From assembly GCF_907164915.1 (NCBI RefSeq), contig NC_061869.1, positions 39,990,840-40,054,839 on the forward strand: DNA of 64,000 nucleotides, in the 5' to 3' direction. The notes beneath the pieces were generated by a model. That model was not told the DNA's origin. It did not search any database and saw only the letters and a list, made by a program, of their open reading frames with translations. Shown here piece after piece: positions 35,805-48,550 of the stretch (positions are counted from its first letter, which is position 1; each line of letters opens with the position of its first letter). This DNA comes from Impatiens glandulifera (taxonomy: Eukaryota; Streptophyta; Magnoliopsida; Ericales; Balsaminaceae). The position numbers and the translations under genes were made by a program.

Positions 35805-36624
35805 CACTACAACAAAACATACTTTCAACGACCCTTATATGCCAACCCATATTAAGCGTAGGTAAAATTTAAAAGAAAAAAACTTTTGCCAACCTTTATA
35901 TTTATACCACCACCTTTATTTTTTTTATATACCAACTTTGTAACTTTGTTAAAACTTTATAATTTAAATATTCTAAATTTTAATAATTTTTATGTTTTAT
36001 TTTTCAACTTTGTAAATATTTTTTTTTAATTTTTTAATATTTTTAAAATTAAATTTGACTTAAAATTTTTTTAACATTAAAATTTAATTAATATTTTTTA
36101 TATAACATAATTTTTAAACTTTTTATAGTATTATTAATATATGTCTTTTATTTAATTATTATTTAAATTTAATTAAATTAAAAGTAAAATATGAGAGAGT
36201 TTGTGTTAATATGACATTTATCGCACATCGGAGAAAAAGAAGAAGTTTTTGCTATATAAAATGAGATAAAAAATAACATCTAAAATGAAAATAGAAAAAA
36301 ACAAAGGGCAAATGTGATAATAGTAGAGATAAAAAAAAAATAACATCTAAAATGAAAATAGAAAAAAACAAATTTTAAAAAAATAGTTTAAAAATAAAAT
36401 AGACTTTTAGGGACGTTTTTTTAATTTTGCCAACGCTTAAATAAGCGTTTTTAAAACATTCGCCTTTCGGCAACGCTTGTACCGACGCTTAAATAAGCGT
36501 GGTAAAAACATGCGCCCACCCTGCTTCTGGCGACGCAATGAGTGTCGGTAATGTTTTTGGCGACGCTTTTAAAGGTTGGCAGAAGTCTTTTTAAGCGTCG
36601 GCAAAAGTCATTTTTGTTGTAGTG
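35805..36624. mobile_element. CACTA-type non-autonomous element, 820 bp
   Basis: Termini CACTACAACAAAA and TTTTTGTTGTAGTG are inverted repeats, flanked by a 3-bp AAA duplication (35802-35804 and 36625-36627). The right subterminal zone carries repeated GACGCTT and AAGCGT motifs, the left a related AAGCGTAGG. CACTA ends with a 3-bp duplication are diagnostic of the En/Spm superfamily. No transposase ORF is present. Confidence 0.9.
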
Positions 36625-36627
36625 AAA

Positions 36628-37079
36628 TAAGGAGCATAAAGATATATGTTGTTCAGGCTGTTGGCCACTGTCTCAAAGTAAGAAACTGGCCGGCCATATT
36701 CAACCAAAAACACACCAATGAGACTATTTTAATTTCAAGATATGGGCTTGAAGTACATATTTAATTTTGTTGTTTAGTTATATTATTTTAATTTATTTTG
36801 GGTCTACATTGATTTATTTAAAATGTACATAAAATTAAAAATAAATAAATAATTTGAAACCTGATGCCCGAATTTCATTTATACCCATTGCTTGGTCTTT
36901 GAACCCTTAGTCGAGCCTAGTGATCTGGCCCAATGCCATATTTAGGTCTACTCTGGTTTATTTATTATGATTATTTATTCTTAATTATAAAGTAATTAAA
37001 AATGAAAAAAATCAAAGTTTAATATAGTAATATATTTTATATTAATTAAAATTTATTCATCAAGAAAAATCCTAAAAAT
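36628..37079. other. Unassigned stretch between CACTA element and LINE
   Basis: AT-rich, with no ORF of interest and no repeat recognised. Confidence 0.5.
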
Positions 37080-37470
37080 AGAGAGAAAAACTCTAGAGAT
37101 TTTTAAGGAATCGCGATCGGCACAGACGACACCATTGACATGACAACACGATAGGCACACACGTCACGACAAAATCGAAACAGGCGACACGATATTGTCT
37201 TGAGTCGGAAGTCATCAAATCGGCGCCGAAATCACCATTAATCAAAGGAAGCACGATCGGCACGAGAGGCACGATAGGCACATGCAACACAACCCAATCT
37301 GCACGGACGACACGATATTATATTGCACTGTAAGTGAGCCATTATGTTTTTCTATTCTATGGTTTCTTTTGGATTTGTAAGCACGGATGTAATTTGACCT
37401 CGATTATAGTTTATTTGTGATCATCTCTTAGGTTTCTGCAATTACTTTGTTCTTTTACTCTATTTATGCC

Positions 37471-37890
37471 ATCATGGGGAAGAGAAAGAACAAAAATAAT
37501 AAATCTAAAGAAGTCATGGAGTTTGTGCTGGAAGGAATTAAGGAAGAAACAGTCAAAAAAATTGAAAGAATTACTTAAGAAGTCAACAAAAAATAGCGGG
37601 ATAATAACATAAGTAAGCAATCTGCTCCAACTGCTGCTGGGAAAATTTCTGTAGAAAATAATGCAAGAAAACAGGGGGATAATGAAGGAGTTTAGAAGAT
37701 ACGATATAATAAAATAGCTAATCTATTTGACTCAAAAATCAGATTACAAATCTCCTTATGCATGCCAAAAGAGGAGATATTATCATTAATAAGGAGAAAG
37801 TACAGCAGATTACAATTCAACTCAACATCCAATATTTTCAAGACTAGAATCTACTGAAAAAATAAGAATATGAAGAAACTATTTAATGGT
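37471..37890 (+). pseudogene. LINE ORF1, 5' part
   Basis: ATGGGGAAGAGAAAG opens a Lys-rich N-terminus (MGKRKNKNNKSKEV) typical of plant L1 ORF1 proteins. In-frame stops lie at 37576, 37594 and 37693. It runs up to the insertion point of the opposite-strand LINE. Confidence 0.6.
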
Positions 37891-37891
37891 C

Positions 37892-40800
37892 AGTTTTTTT
37901 TTGGGAAAAACGACTTAACGTTATTTCATTAAAAATTTCCAAAAACGGGAAAAAAACCACGAGTTTAAAAAATCATTTTAGACAGGACTAGAATGATTTT
38001 AAAGTCGTAACATTCTGAATAAAAGGTAAAAAGTTAAAAACGTAAATGAATTATCTAATTACAATGCTTTCAATTCTAGTGAGTTTAAAAAATGGTAAAT
38101 TCTAGTTCCTACAGATATTCCAGTTCTGCTACTTGTTTGGGATTTTCTCCCCGTTCCCACGAGGGCGCTAAAATCTGATACAATATCTTTCCATAACTCT
38201 TCAACGCTCATGCGGGTTCTTCCATATACCCTTGTATTTTGTTCTTGCCAAATGTTATACACCACTGCTCCAAAGCTGCACTTGAACACGTTTGTTGCAA
38301 ATCTATCTCCTTTGGCTTTAAGTAGTGTTGCTTCTTTGATTTTATTCCATTCGCTCGGGAAACTGATCAGTTCTAGACTTTTATAGAATCTGTCCCAAAG
38401 CTCCGAAGCAATACAACAGCTCCCGAATAGGTGATCTATGGTTTCTTTATTTTCTATGCAGAGAAGACAGCTCACGTCCGGGATGCTCATATATTTGTTG
38501 ATACGATCACGAGTGCTGCGTCTTTCCCAGAAGGCGAGCAATAGGATGAACTGGTGTTGAGGGATAATCTTCGTTGACCATACAAGAGGAGCCCATTATA
38601 CTTTCTACGCTTTTTCCTGGGTTACCTCCAATATTTTCTTCAATATCATCTTCTCATTGTCCTCAGCTTTCCATTCATGAATATCCGGTCTATCGTGTAG
38701 TTGTATGTTACTTATATGATCAAGTATCCTCTTTCCTTCTAGATTTATTCTTAGGAGCGAGTTCCAATTCCCGTCTTTGATGTCTCTAATTTTCGCTTTA
38801 GCGTAGTCCCTTCTGATATGGATATTTTGAAACTCCTCCTTGTGGATGATAAGTTGGTTTTCGAACTAGGGATTTTGCCAGAATAGAGTGCCTTTCCCGT
38901 CCCCTAGCCGGATGTCATAAAGATCTGCAATATCGCTTCTTAGTTTAAGAATCTATTTTAGAGACCAGCTCATACCTTCGTGAATTTTGCAGGTCCAGAT
39001 GTTGGTTTCTTGTTTCATAAACCTCATATTCACCCATTTGATCCATAATGACTCCTGATTACGCTCCAAAGCCCACAGATCTTGAAGGTTAGAGCCTTGT
39101 TCCACTCGATATAGTTCTTCAAGCCGATGCCTCCCTCATCCTTCGATTTGTAGAGAGCGGTCCATTTGACTTTCTTTCCTCCCCTTCCGCTACTGCCCCA
39201 GATAAAGTTCCTCGTCAGCATGTCGAGCTCCTTCATTACCTTTTTTGGAATGACCATCTTATGCGCCCAATAACAAATAATGCCCATAACCACAGTTTTG
39301 ATAAGTTCGATTCTCCCTGCGTAAGAAATTTTTTCTACTGCCCAGCTAGATATCGTGTTTTTCACCTTTTCAATCAGCGGCTTGTAGTGTGATATCTCGA
39401 TCTACTTCGCGGTTAACCGAATTCCTAAGTACCTTATGGGAAAACTGCCTTCCTTGATGCCCATAATGTTGAATATGTCCTACTTTGTTTCGTCCTTCAC
39501 GCCTACATAAAATGTCACACTTTTTCTTTCATTAATAGTTAAACCTGTAACCTCAGAAAAGAACGTTAGTGCAACCCTAATAGTTTTAATGGAATCAACG
39601 TCTGTGTGCGCTAGAATGAACAAATCGTCAACAAATCATAAATGGGTTACCTCCTCTACCTCACAAAATGGGTGAAAGGTGTATGGATGATTCTTTCGGA
39701 ACATCGCGAAGATGATCTCAAAGATCGCCATGATAGCTATAAAAAGATAAGAAGAGAGGGGGTCCCTTGCCTTATCCCGTTTTCACCCTTGAAATAGCCT
39801 CCGTGGACTCTAACAATAAAGCAGGATGAAACGCACTGCATAATCCAATCGATAAAAATCATAGGAAAAGAAAAAAACAACTAGAAAGTCATTAATGGCT
39901 TCCCATCTAATAGAGTCGAAATCTTTCTTGATATCTATTTTGAAAGCCACTCTCGGGGATATTTTATTTTTCCCGTAGACTTTTAATAGGCTCTACATGA
40001 GAAGAATATTATGAGAGATTGTCCTACCAGGGATGAAAACAGATTTATTAAGATTTATTATTTTTCCAATGACATTTTTAAAGCGTTTAGAAATGATTTT
40101 TGAAATTATTTAATAAATCACATTGCAGTAGGGAATTGGTCTGAAATCTTGTACTTTCTCGGTTACCGCAGTTTTAGGGATCAAGGTTGGGACCGTTGTA
40201 TTCCATTGCTTTAACATCTTCTTATTCTTGAAAAACTCCATAACCAATCAGTTATGTCTTTACCCACAACCGACCAATTGTCTTTGAAGAACTGTGCATT
40301 AAACCCATCAGGACCCGGGCTTTTATTCCCATCAATACTAAACAGAGCTTCTTTAACCTCAACCTTCGTGACTACCTTTATCAGCTCGCGACTATCTTCT
40401 GTAGAGATTTTTCTATCAATAATATGATACAAGGTATTCAGGTGACTTTGATGCTGTTTTCTAGTACCCATAAGCTGCTTATAGAAATCGATAGCCAGAT
40501 CTTGTACACCCTTTTGACCTAATCATATTCACCATCATCATTCTTCAGCCTGTACACATTGTTTCTTATGTTTCTAGCCTTGTATTTTATGTAGAAGAAA
40601 TTGTGTTTTTATCACCCAACAAGAGTCAACTCTGTCTTGATTTCTGTCTAACAAAATTCTCTTCAAGCATACTCAAATTCCTGAAGTTTTCAAGCGCATA
40701 CCTTTCTGTTTCATTGAGTTGTTCAACACTAGCATCCCTTAATAACTTTTTCTGAACCTCTTCTAGTTCTTCTCTAGCAGCCAGAACTATATTGGAGATA

Positions 40801-41645
40801 TTGCTGAACTTTTTCTTGTCAAAGTTTTGGAGATGATTCTTTAGGAGCTTAAGCTTCTCGGAAACCCTGTACATGTTGGAACCCCTGACATCTATTGACC
40901 AGAATCTTTCGAGAATACCCTTGAATTTTTCGTTATCCATCCAGAAATTGGAAAATTTAAGGGGCCTTTTGAACCTTTCTTCTTTTTCCCAGAACAATTT
41001 AATCAGGAAGTGATTAGATATACCCGGATATAGAACGTGAAGTTGACTTCTCAGAAATTGGTTAATCCAATTCTCATTTACCAGACATCTGTCAATTCTA
41101 CTTCTTCTAATTTGCTCATTCCCTCTCGTATAAGACCAAGTGAAGAAGTTTCCAGAATTGGTAGGCTCGATACAACCCATATCTTTGATGTAGTCATTAA
41201 AGTCAATCATATCCCAAGTTATGTCAGATTGTGGGCTACGATCAAATTCGTTTCTAGTTACGTTGTAATCACCAAGGACATCCCAAGATTTACACTACCG
41301 ATCTAATTTCTGAGACAATTCTAGAGGAGTCTTCTATTTCTGTCAGTGCTTGAGTTGCTACCATACACAATAGCAAGATTAAACATGATTCTTGTGATTC
41401 TGTCTATGACCTCCACCAGGATTGTTTGATCATTCGAAATGAGAGCCCTGACCTCAACAACTTTGTTATCCCAAATAACCCAAATTTTGTATGTTTTGTC
41501 ATTTGGGTTGTGAATGATTTTCTAGCTACAATGGTTAGTTGTTATAATGAAGGAGCTGATGAAGGCTTCAAAATCTAAGTCATATACTATCAGGAGCAAC
41601 TCGACATTAAAAACTAATGAATTCTAGAAGATCATGTCTATAAGG
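37892..41645 (-). mobile_element. L1-type LINE, minus strand, 5' truncated
   Basis: Minus-strand ORF2 domains run from endonuclease (41640-40950) through RT (about 40500-39000) to a C-terminal zinc region (38541-38320). The 3' end reads TTTTTAATGAAATAACG followed by poly(A), seen as a T run at 37894-37903. It lacks ORF1 and the 5' region. It lies inside the plus-strand LINE ORF1 and has a similar 3' end, so it is a nested insertion of a related element. Confidence 0.82.
38059..41645 (-). pseudogene. LINE ORF2: endonuclease-RT-zf-RVT, broken
   Basis: The endonuclease part has KIWVIWDNKVVEV, a GDYNVTRNEFDRS segment and a long open stretch 41210-40626. The RT has NKSPGPDGFNAQFFK (40320-40270), FVDD in the catalytic position (39635-39624) and a ISYAGRIELIKTVV segment (39365-39030). 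The C-terminal zf-RVT domain (38541-38059, 160 codons open) has C-x2-C, then H and C residues in CLLCIENKETIDHLF. Stops and frameshifts separate the blocks; one stop lies two residues before FVDD. Confidence 0.88.
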
Positions 41646-41649
41646 GAAA

Positions 41650-42900
41650 TTCTACTTGGGAAATACAAAAAAAAAAAAAGTGGAGATACTGAATTCTCCA
41701 TTTGAATTTCAATTTCCTACTGAAGTAGAGGAAAACTGTATAAAGGAATAGGAAAATATAGTTGTGGGAAACTACATAGGAAAAAACATAGCATCCTTCC
41801 CAATAACTAAAGATGTATTATTGAAATAATGAGAAGGAAAGGGATGAAGAAGATTTCAGCAAATTTCCATGATCTATATTTCCTTTAATTCAAGAAGGGT
41901 TCTAATTTGGAGAAAATTCTATAAAATGGGCATACATATATATGATCCATCTGTATGAAGTTAGAAAAATGGTCTGAATACTTAAACTTATCGAGTAAGC
42001 CAAAGTAAACTGCACAAATATGGTTCAAGCTCTTGAATATACTTGCACATATGTATAATTCTAATGCCCTTAGTCATTTTGCAGGTTTATTGGGTATACC
42101 ATTATACATGGACCAAATTATTGAGGCATGAGAGCACCTATCTTTTGCTAGAATTAGCATTGAGGTGCATCCTAGAATCACACTAACGAATAGTATGACA
42201 GTAGTAGATAAAATAGAAATTACTTATGAGTGGAGTCCATATAAATGCACTTTCTGCAATACCTTCCAACATGCAAACCCAAATTGTGATTTAGCTAAGG
42301 AAGAAGATCAGAAAATTCATAAAGGCTAGAAAGTACAGATGCAATAAAATTATACAGAGCTGCATATTATCAAAGAGCAAAATATGGTTAAGGACAAGAA
42401 ATATAAGATAAAGAAAATTTTGTACAAGAAGAAAGTAGTACGAAGATGGAAGTGGAACCTTAACCTAATCATGTTGAAGAGATAGATGAGGGTTCTCAAT
42501 CAAATTAAGTTCAAGTGGTTGCTGATTAAAACAAAGAGGAACATACTTAGACTAGTTAAGAGGAAGAAGAGAATTACAACGTTGATATAGAGAAATCCAA
42601 AGTTGCTGAGAATTCCAAAGTTAAAGCTGAAGGAAATAAAGACCTTGATCTCTAAATTCAAATTGAGAACAACAAGGTGAAGAGGCTGGAAATCTTGAAG
42701 AATAATTCTTTCTATTAAATTAGAACGGATTCATATAAAGAAATAAATCAAAATGAGAATATGCAGTATTCATCAACCTCTTCAGTTCATCTCCCTTTCA
42801 TTGCAAGAAAAGGAGAAGGGGAAGAGGAAGGACAAGGGGAAGAGGAAGACAACCTGTTGAAACATCAGGTTGGTATGGAAATAAAAATCCTAATTGGGAT
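41650..42900 (+). pseudogene. LINE ORF1, 3' part (DUF4283 and zinc knuckle)
   Basis: Segments resemble the DUF4283 RNA-binding region of plant LINE ORF1 proteins: IGKNIASFPI, a GLLGIPLYMDQ segment and FARISIEVHP. An intact zinc knuckle C-x2-C-x4-H-x4-C (42246-42287) follows ITYEWSPYK. Several stops and frameshifts occur. A Lys/Glu-rich tail and an RGRGRGR-like segment (about 42820-42850) end it. Confidence 0.75.
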
Positions 42901-43101
42901 AATTAGGATTTAATACAATTTGTAATCTTTGTTTGTAATCTATATTTCTTGTATATTTGATTTCTACTAATCAGGTTCTTTAGGGTCGTTTGATTTTCAT
43001 CTTTTAATCATAGCTAGGGTTTGTCTAGATTTAATTTTTAACCCTCCCACTTTTGGGATTTTAATGAAACGGTTTTAACCGTTTTCCAAAAAAAAAAAAA
43101 T

Positions 43102-43588
43102 TTGAGGACCAGTTTGGTCATGATTTGTTTTCAAATTTAATTGTTATTTTTTAATTTTTTTCGGGCTCCAAAAATCCTATAATGTACTTTGTATATATCA
43201 TATATATTTATACATACTTATTATAAATTAATAATTTGTGCATGTCTATTAATATGTTTATCTTTAACGTGATTAGAAAATTGTCTAATGATTATTAGGC
43301 TTATGATTTAAATATTGTTTATAATCTATTTATTTTGATATATTTTCATGTATATATTTATATAATCTTAATGTTTCATTTAGTAATTCATTATTTATAT
43401 CCCAATCAACCTCCCATTAAAATCCCAATCTCATACGAGATGCGACGGGAAGGTTAATAATGGGGTTGACTATAAAGTCATATTTTCATCGCTTTATTTT
43501 TTGATATTATCAAATGAATAAATTTCCACGTAAAAACAAATAAAAAGAGTAGTTTAAACGGTGTAAGATCCAGATCAAAGATGAATAG
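43102..43588. other. Unassigned AT-rich stretch
   Basis: Between the LINE poly(A) and the LTR of element C. No ORF or repeat recognised. Confidence 0.5.
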
Positions 43589-45176
43589 TGTTAAATCAAA
43601 GTATTAATTATAAGTGTATAAATAAGAACTGAATTGTATTAAATTGACTTTGTGCATAGGGAAGAAAAACCGAAAAGAAAAGCTATCCGGTAATTGATCA
43701 AATCTGGAATTTGATCAAACTTCAGTATCTGCAAAAAGGCGCTTCTGGTTTTTATATCCAATTTGGTATTTCTCCAAATCATTATTTTAATAAGAGCTTC
43801 CAATATTTAAACTAGATTGGGTTTTTTAATCAAGGTATTATACCAAGTTCGGTATTATGCAAAACAGCGCGTCTGGTTTTATATCGAGATCGGTAAAATA
43901 CCTACTTCAGTATTATATATAGATGCGCGTCCGGTTTTTTATACAAGGTCAGTTCTTATATGAGATCGGTATTTTATCAATGCACGTCCGGTATTATATG
44001 AGATCGGTTTTATAAAGATGCGCTTCCTGTTTTATATGACTTTGGTATTTTATCAAGGCGCGTCCGGTAGTTTGTGAGCTTTCGGTTTTTAAATTAAATC
44101 GGTATTTTACATAAACATCCGGTAGCTTATCCAGATCGGTTTCTAGATAAGCGCTTCTGGTTTTATCTCTTTTTCAGTTCTATATCCAAGACTTCCAGTA
44201 TTTTACCAGTTTAGTATCATATCAAAATTCTTCCGGTATTTTACCACTTCAATACTATACAAGCGTTCATGGTTCTTGATCAAATGTGGCATCTGATCAA
44301 GCATTCTTTATGGACAGTCTGACACAACAGCAGAACTAGACCTAAAAGAATGTCATGTACCAAGACAAGTTAAAACCTCTAAACTGTACGTTCCTTGTAT
44401 ACCACATTCCATTAATGAATATTTTGCTTAATATCATCCAGTACAGACAAGATCAAAGGAGGATCTTCTTTGATGTACTATCCTAGAACTCAGCCAATCA
44501 AATTAAGACAAATGTCCTCTGAAGAAAATATGTCCGTTGCAGCTTGACTATTTAAGAATAAAATAGAGAACGATTTGCAATATGATCTACCTCTTTAGAA
44601 ACCGTTTGATCACAGCTTCTACATAGCTTTGAAAATCGTCTTCAACGTGCTTAACCATCTTCAAAGCGCTTTCATACCTTGATACAATTGTCCTAAAAGC
44701 TTACCAGTTTGCTAGAGTGTTAAAGTTGTATTACATACTGTTTATTCTATGTGAGTTTTTAGTATTGTAAGTTGATAGAATTTGTTTCTGTTCAACAGAG
44801 TGTTGTGCTAGGAGTTTGGAAATAGGCAGTGTCTAAGTCCTGGTTGTCCGACTGGGTTTGTACAAGTGTTGTATTCAAACCAAATTTTCTTGTGAATATC
44901 TTCTCGAGGTTAAGAAAAAAGGGTGGACGTGGGAGCTTTTACTCCGAACATCCATAAAATCACTTTTCTCTTGTATTCCTTTCTTTAAAATCTCATTCAC
45001 ATGCTGCTTCAAGTCTAAAAAAACATTTCCGCACTTGAACTATATTCAAGAGTTTGTGATAACTTGCGAAGAATAGAAACGTATATTAACTTCTAAAAGA
45101 GTTAATATCAAATCGAAGTGTATAAGCGTTCAACTTAGTCAGACCCTCGTCACTATTGTTGCACCCGATCCTAACA
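43589..45176 (+). repeat. 5' LTR of element C
   Basis: It ends ACCCGATCCTAACA two bases before the PBS. The start is proposed at TGTTAAATCAAAG (43589). U3 has degenerate repeats around CGGTATTTTATCAA and GCGCGTCCGGT (43690-44290). A TATTTAAG box lies near 44559. The shared block (gggtggacgtgggag, then CTCCGAACATCCATAAA) lies at 44897-44960. Confidence 0.78.
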
Positions 45177-45178
45177 AG

Positions 45179-45190
45179 TGGTATCAGAGC
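45179..45190 (+). other. Primer-binding site, element C
   Basis: TGGTATCAGAGC, complementary to initiator tRNA-Met, two bases after the LTR end. Confidence 0.96.
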
Positions 45191-45227
45191 AGACTATTTC
45201 TATTCTCAAGCATTCGAATATCATCAT

Positions 45228-46967
45228 ATGTTCTTCCAACAAGCCCCCATGTTCCTAAGTGAATATTTCATTGATTAGAAGCAACGTATGCAGGTGTATT
45301 TAGCTTCACAAGACGATGATATGTGGTATGTTATCATTGACGGCCCAATAAACATTGAGAAGGAAAGATGCAAGTGGACTAACGAAGACAAAAGGAAGAA
45401 CAACCTTGATAACTTGGCGAAGAACGCCATATACAGAACTCTGGAGAAGAACATGTTTGCAAAGATCAGAGCATGTTCCACTGCCAAGGAAGTATGAGAG
45501 AAGATCATTCAACTCAATGAGTGCAACGAACAAACTAGAGAGAAAAAAATCATGGTTGCAACTCAGAAGTTCGATAACATCAAAATGCGTCCCGAAGAAA
45601 CGATGAACGAATTTGACGAATGTTTCACCAGGATTGTCAATGAAATTTCCATTTTGGGAAAGGTTTATGGAAACAAAAAAATCATAGTCAAGGCGTTGAA
45701 GACAATTCACAGCGCTTGGGATGTTAAGACAACGGTGATGAGGGAGTCCAAAAACCTCAACAAGATGCAGTTGCACGACATGTTTGATGATCTGAAAGCT
45801 CATGACTTCGAGATGAACTCAAGGAATGAAGATGAGCCCTCATCCTCAATCGTGACTAGAGTGTTGGTGTCCTCTATGGATCCAGCAGCCCCTGCACCCA
45901 TCAAGTCAACTGAGCAGTTCAGCAAAGATGTGATGACACTACTTGTCAAGAAGTTTGGAAAATTCATGAGGAAGAATCAATCTAACTCGTCTTTCAACAA
46001 CAACAACAATTCTAATTATTATAAGGCTAACATTTGTTGATTTAACTGTGATAGTTTAGGTCATTACAATTCGGAATTTTGGAAGTCAAGGAGAGATGAC
46101 AAGAAGCCATCTAATCAAAAACATAAGGAGGATCATAACTCATCCAAGCATAATAAAGATCAGAAAGCAATGTTGGTAGAGGAAAGAAAAAGCAAGTGGG
46201 CCCAAAGTGATTCGGACTCTGATAGGGATGATAAAAAAGTTAAATTCTTCATGGTCAACGATGAAGAGGTATTTGACTTTATCTCTAAAGCGTTCACTCA
46301 AGAGGACCTGGTTACTGCACTCAACGACATGGTCATTGAGTACAAGAAACTGCCTATTCTCGTTTCAACTCAACAAGATAAAACAACTGATAAAACAGAT
46401 AAACTGTCCTCTAAGAATGAGAAGCTCAATGAGACAATTCAACTGCTGACCAAGAAAAACGAGAGAACCAACTATGTGATTACTACATTGACTAAATCTG
46501 GGGATGCAGTTAATCAGATGACGAGTCATCAAAGGCCGGCCAACTACAAATTTGGACTAGTCTATGACAACAGCAACTCAGATAAGTCATGCAAGAAGTT
46601 GAAACCCAATAAAGGCTAACTTCCCTCCATAAGTTTTGTTAATGGTACCTCAACTAACACTCAAGAAAGTCACGATGCAGATGAGTCATTAACTAAAAAG
46701 CAACTAAAATATGTGGAGCCAACTAATAAGTCACGATGACTTAATCTTGAGAAAAGGAAAGTCAGTTGGTCGGATGGACATGAACATGACAAGCAATCAA
46801 AGAGGTATCATCATAACTCGTCCTCAAAATATTACGACTCATCGAAAGGAAAATAGAGAAATGTCAATCCTAATGCAAGTAGAATTATTAAGACTAACAC
46901 TAGGAGATCCATCAAGATAACACAAGTATGGATCCCCAAAGGACTGATCAACCGAGGAACCAATTAA
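45228..46967 (+). pseudogene. copia gag, element C
   Basis: ATG at 45228; the whole stretch to 46967 stays in one frame. Stops lie at 45276, 45495, 46038 and 46617, with two more in the C-terminal part. Comparison with element I shows the first stop replaces the Trp of DDWK and the second the Trp of IWEK. The gag core includes QDDDMWYVI and a TMNEFDECFTRI segment. The zinc knuckle near 46035-46080 has lost its last Cys (NSEF). A DSDSDRDD acidic segment and a coiled-coil-like C-terminus follow. Confidence 0.9.
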
Positions 46968-48550
46968 ATGTGGGTACCAAAGGGTGTAAATAGTTTTATT
47001 TGTAGGTTAAATAGGTCAGATGCCTGGAGGATTCAGAGTGGTATTTGGACCAGTGGATGTTCAAAGAATATGACTAGAAATAACAAGCTTCTAACCAACG
47101 TTGTGAAAGAATCTAGATCAAAAATCACATTTGGTGATAACTCCAAGGGTAAGATAGTGGGGAAGGGTAAGATTGTCCATGATAACATCATCATAAACGA
47201 CGAGCTACTTGTTGAAAATTTGTGTTACAACCTGCTTAGTATAAGTCAAATGTATGATATAGAATATATTGTAGAATTTCATAAGCAATCATGCTTAGTT
47301 AAGGATCAACAAGGAAGTACTTTGTTGACAGGGCATAGGACATGTAATGTTTATAAAGTCTAGAAAAACAAATCATATAATCCTATTTGCATGATAAATA
47401 AGAATGATCAAGGGGCTTTGGCATAAGAGACTTAATCATCTAAACTTTAAGACTATTAACTCTATATGCTCTAAAGAACTAGTTGAAGGAATTCCTAAAT
47501 ATATGTTTTCTAAAGATAAAGTTTATTATGCTTGTCAGATGGGCAAATGGATCAAGTCAACTTTTAAAAGTAAGGGTAACATTCTGTCTGAAAGATGCTT
47601 AGAACTTTTGCATATGGATCTTTTCGGTCCAGTTAAGGTAACAAGTTTAGGAGGCATGAGATATACCTTAGTAATTATTGATGACTACTCTAGGTTTACT
47701 TGGGTTATTTTCTTAACTTCTAAAGATCAAGTCACTCCTAATATGACTAAAATGCTTAAACGAGTGGAAAATGAGAAGATCGGTAAGCGTTAATATAATT
47801 CAAAGTGATATGGGTAATGAGTTCACTAATAGGACTCTGTTATCTTACCTTTAGGAGTCTAGTATTATACACGAGTTGTCTAATGCCAGAACTCCACAAC
47901 AAAATAGTTTGGTTGAAAGGAGAAACAAAACTATTAAGGAGGCGGCTAGATCAATGCTATCCAACTCCGGAGTGGCCCAAAAACTTTGGATAGAGGCTAT
48001 GAAAACAGCATGTCATACTCAAAACCGGTCAATAATTAATAAAAGATTTAACAAGACACCTTATGAGATTTATCATGGCAAAGCTCCTAATATTAAATAT
48101 TTTAGGATTTTTGGTTGTAAATGCTACATTCATAAAAATGGCAAGAATTATTTGACCACTTTTGATGTCAAATCTTATATTGGTATTATGTTAGGATATT
48201 CTTCAGTTAGTAAAGCTTATAGAGTTTATAATAAGCAAACTTTAATTGTTGAGGAATCATCCCATATTGTGTTTGATGAATTTGTCGAAAATAACACTTC
48301 TATAATTAGTAAAGCTTATTTGTCTAACAAAATGGAGGACTTCAATTTTTAATCTGATAGCGAAGATGAAGTACAGCTCAACCGAAACATTGCTTCTGAC
48401 CAGACGGCTAAGAATGTTGAAATTCAACAAAACCAGACAGCAACTTAACAAGCTACTAATAGTCTGGATAACTTTGAGAAAATCGGCCAGTCAGATCTTG
48501 ATCAGCCAACTGGTCGGTTAAATCTTGATTAAATAACCGGTCGGTCAGAA
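46968..48550 (+). pseudogene. copia protease and integrase, element C
   Basis: The protease active-site region reads W-T-S-G-C-S where copia elements have W-x-L-D-S-G-C-S, so the catalytic Asp is missing. Next come the pre-integrase segment LWHKRLNHLNF (47404 onward, shifted frame), a VIIDDYSRFTWVIF segment with the core Asp, and RTPQQNSLVERRN with the Glu (47876-48352, second shift). A Gln/Asn-rich linker leads to RT; stops at 48350 and around 48446 and 48530 lie at likely Gln codons. Confidence 0.9.

Larger units (their letters stand above)
37080..43101 (+). mobile_element. L1-type LINE, plus strand, interrupted
   Basis: A GC-richer 5' untranslated region with repeated CACGATCGGCAC motifs (37100-37320) leads to an ORF1 start at 37471. 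The ORF1 sequence is split by a minus-strand LINE (37892-about 41640) and resumes to about 42900. The element ends in a ...TTTTAATGAAACGG tail and poly(A) at 43089-43101. ORF2 (endonuclease/RT) is absent on this strand, so the copy was internally deleted or incomplete. Confidence 0.72.
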
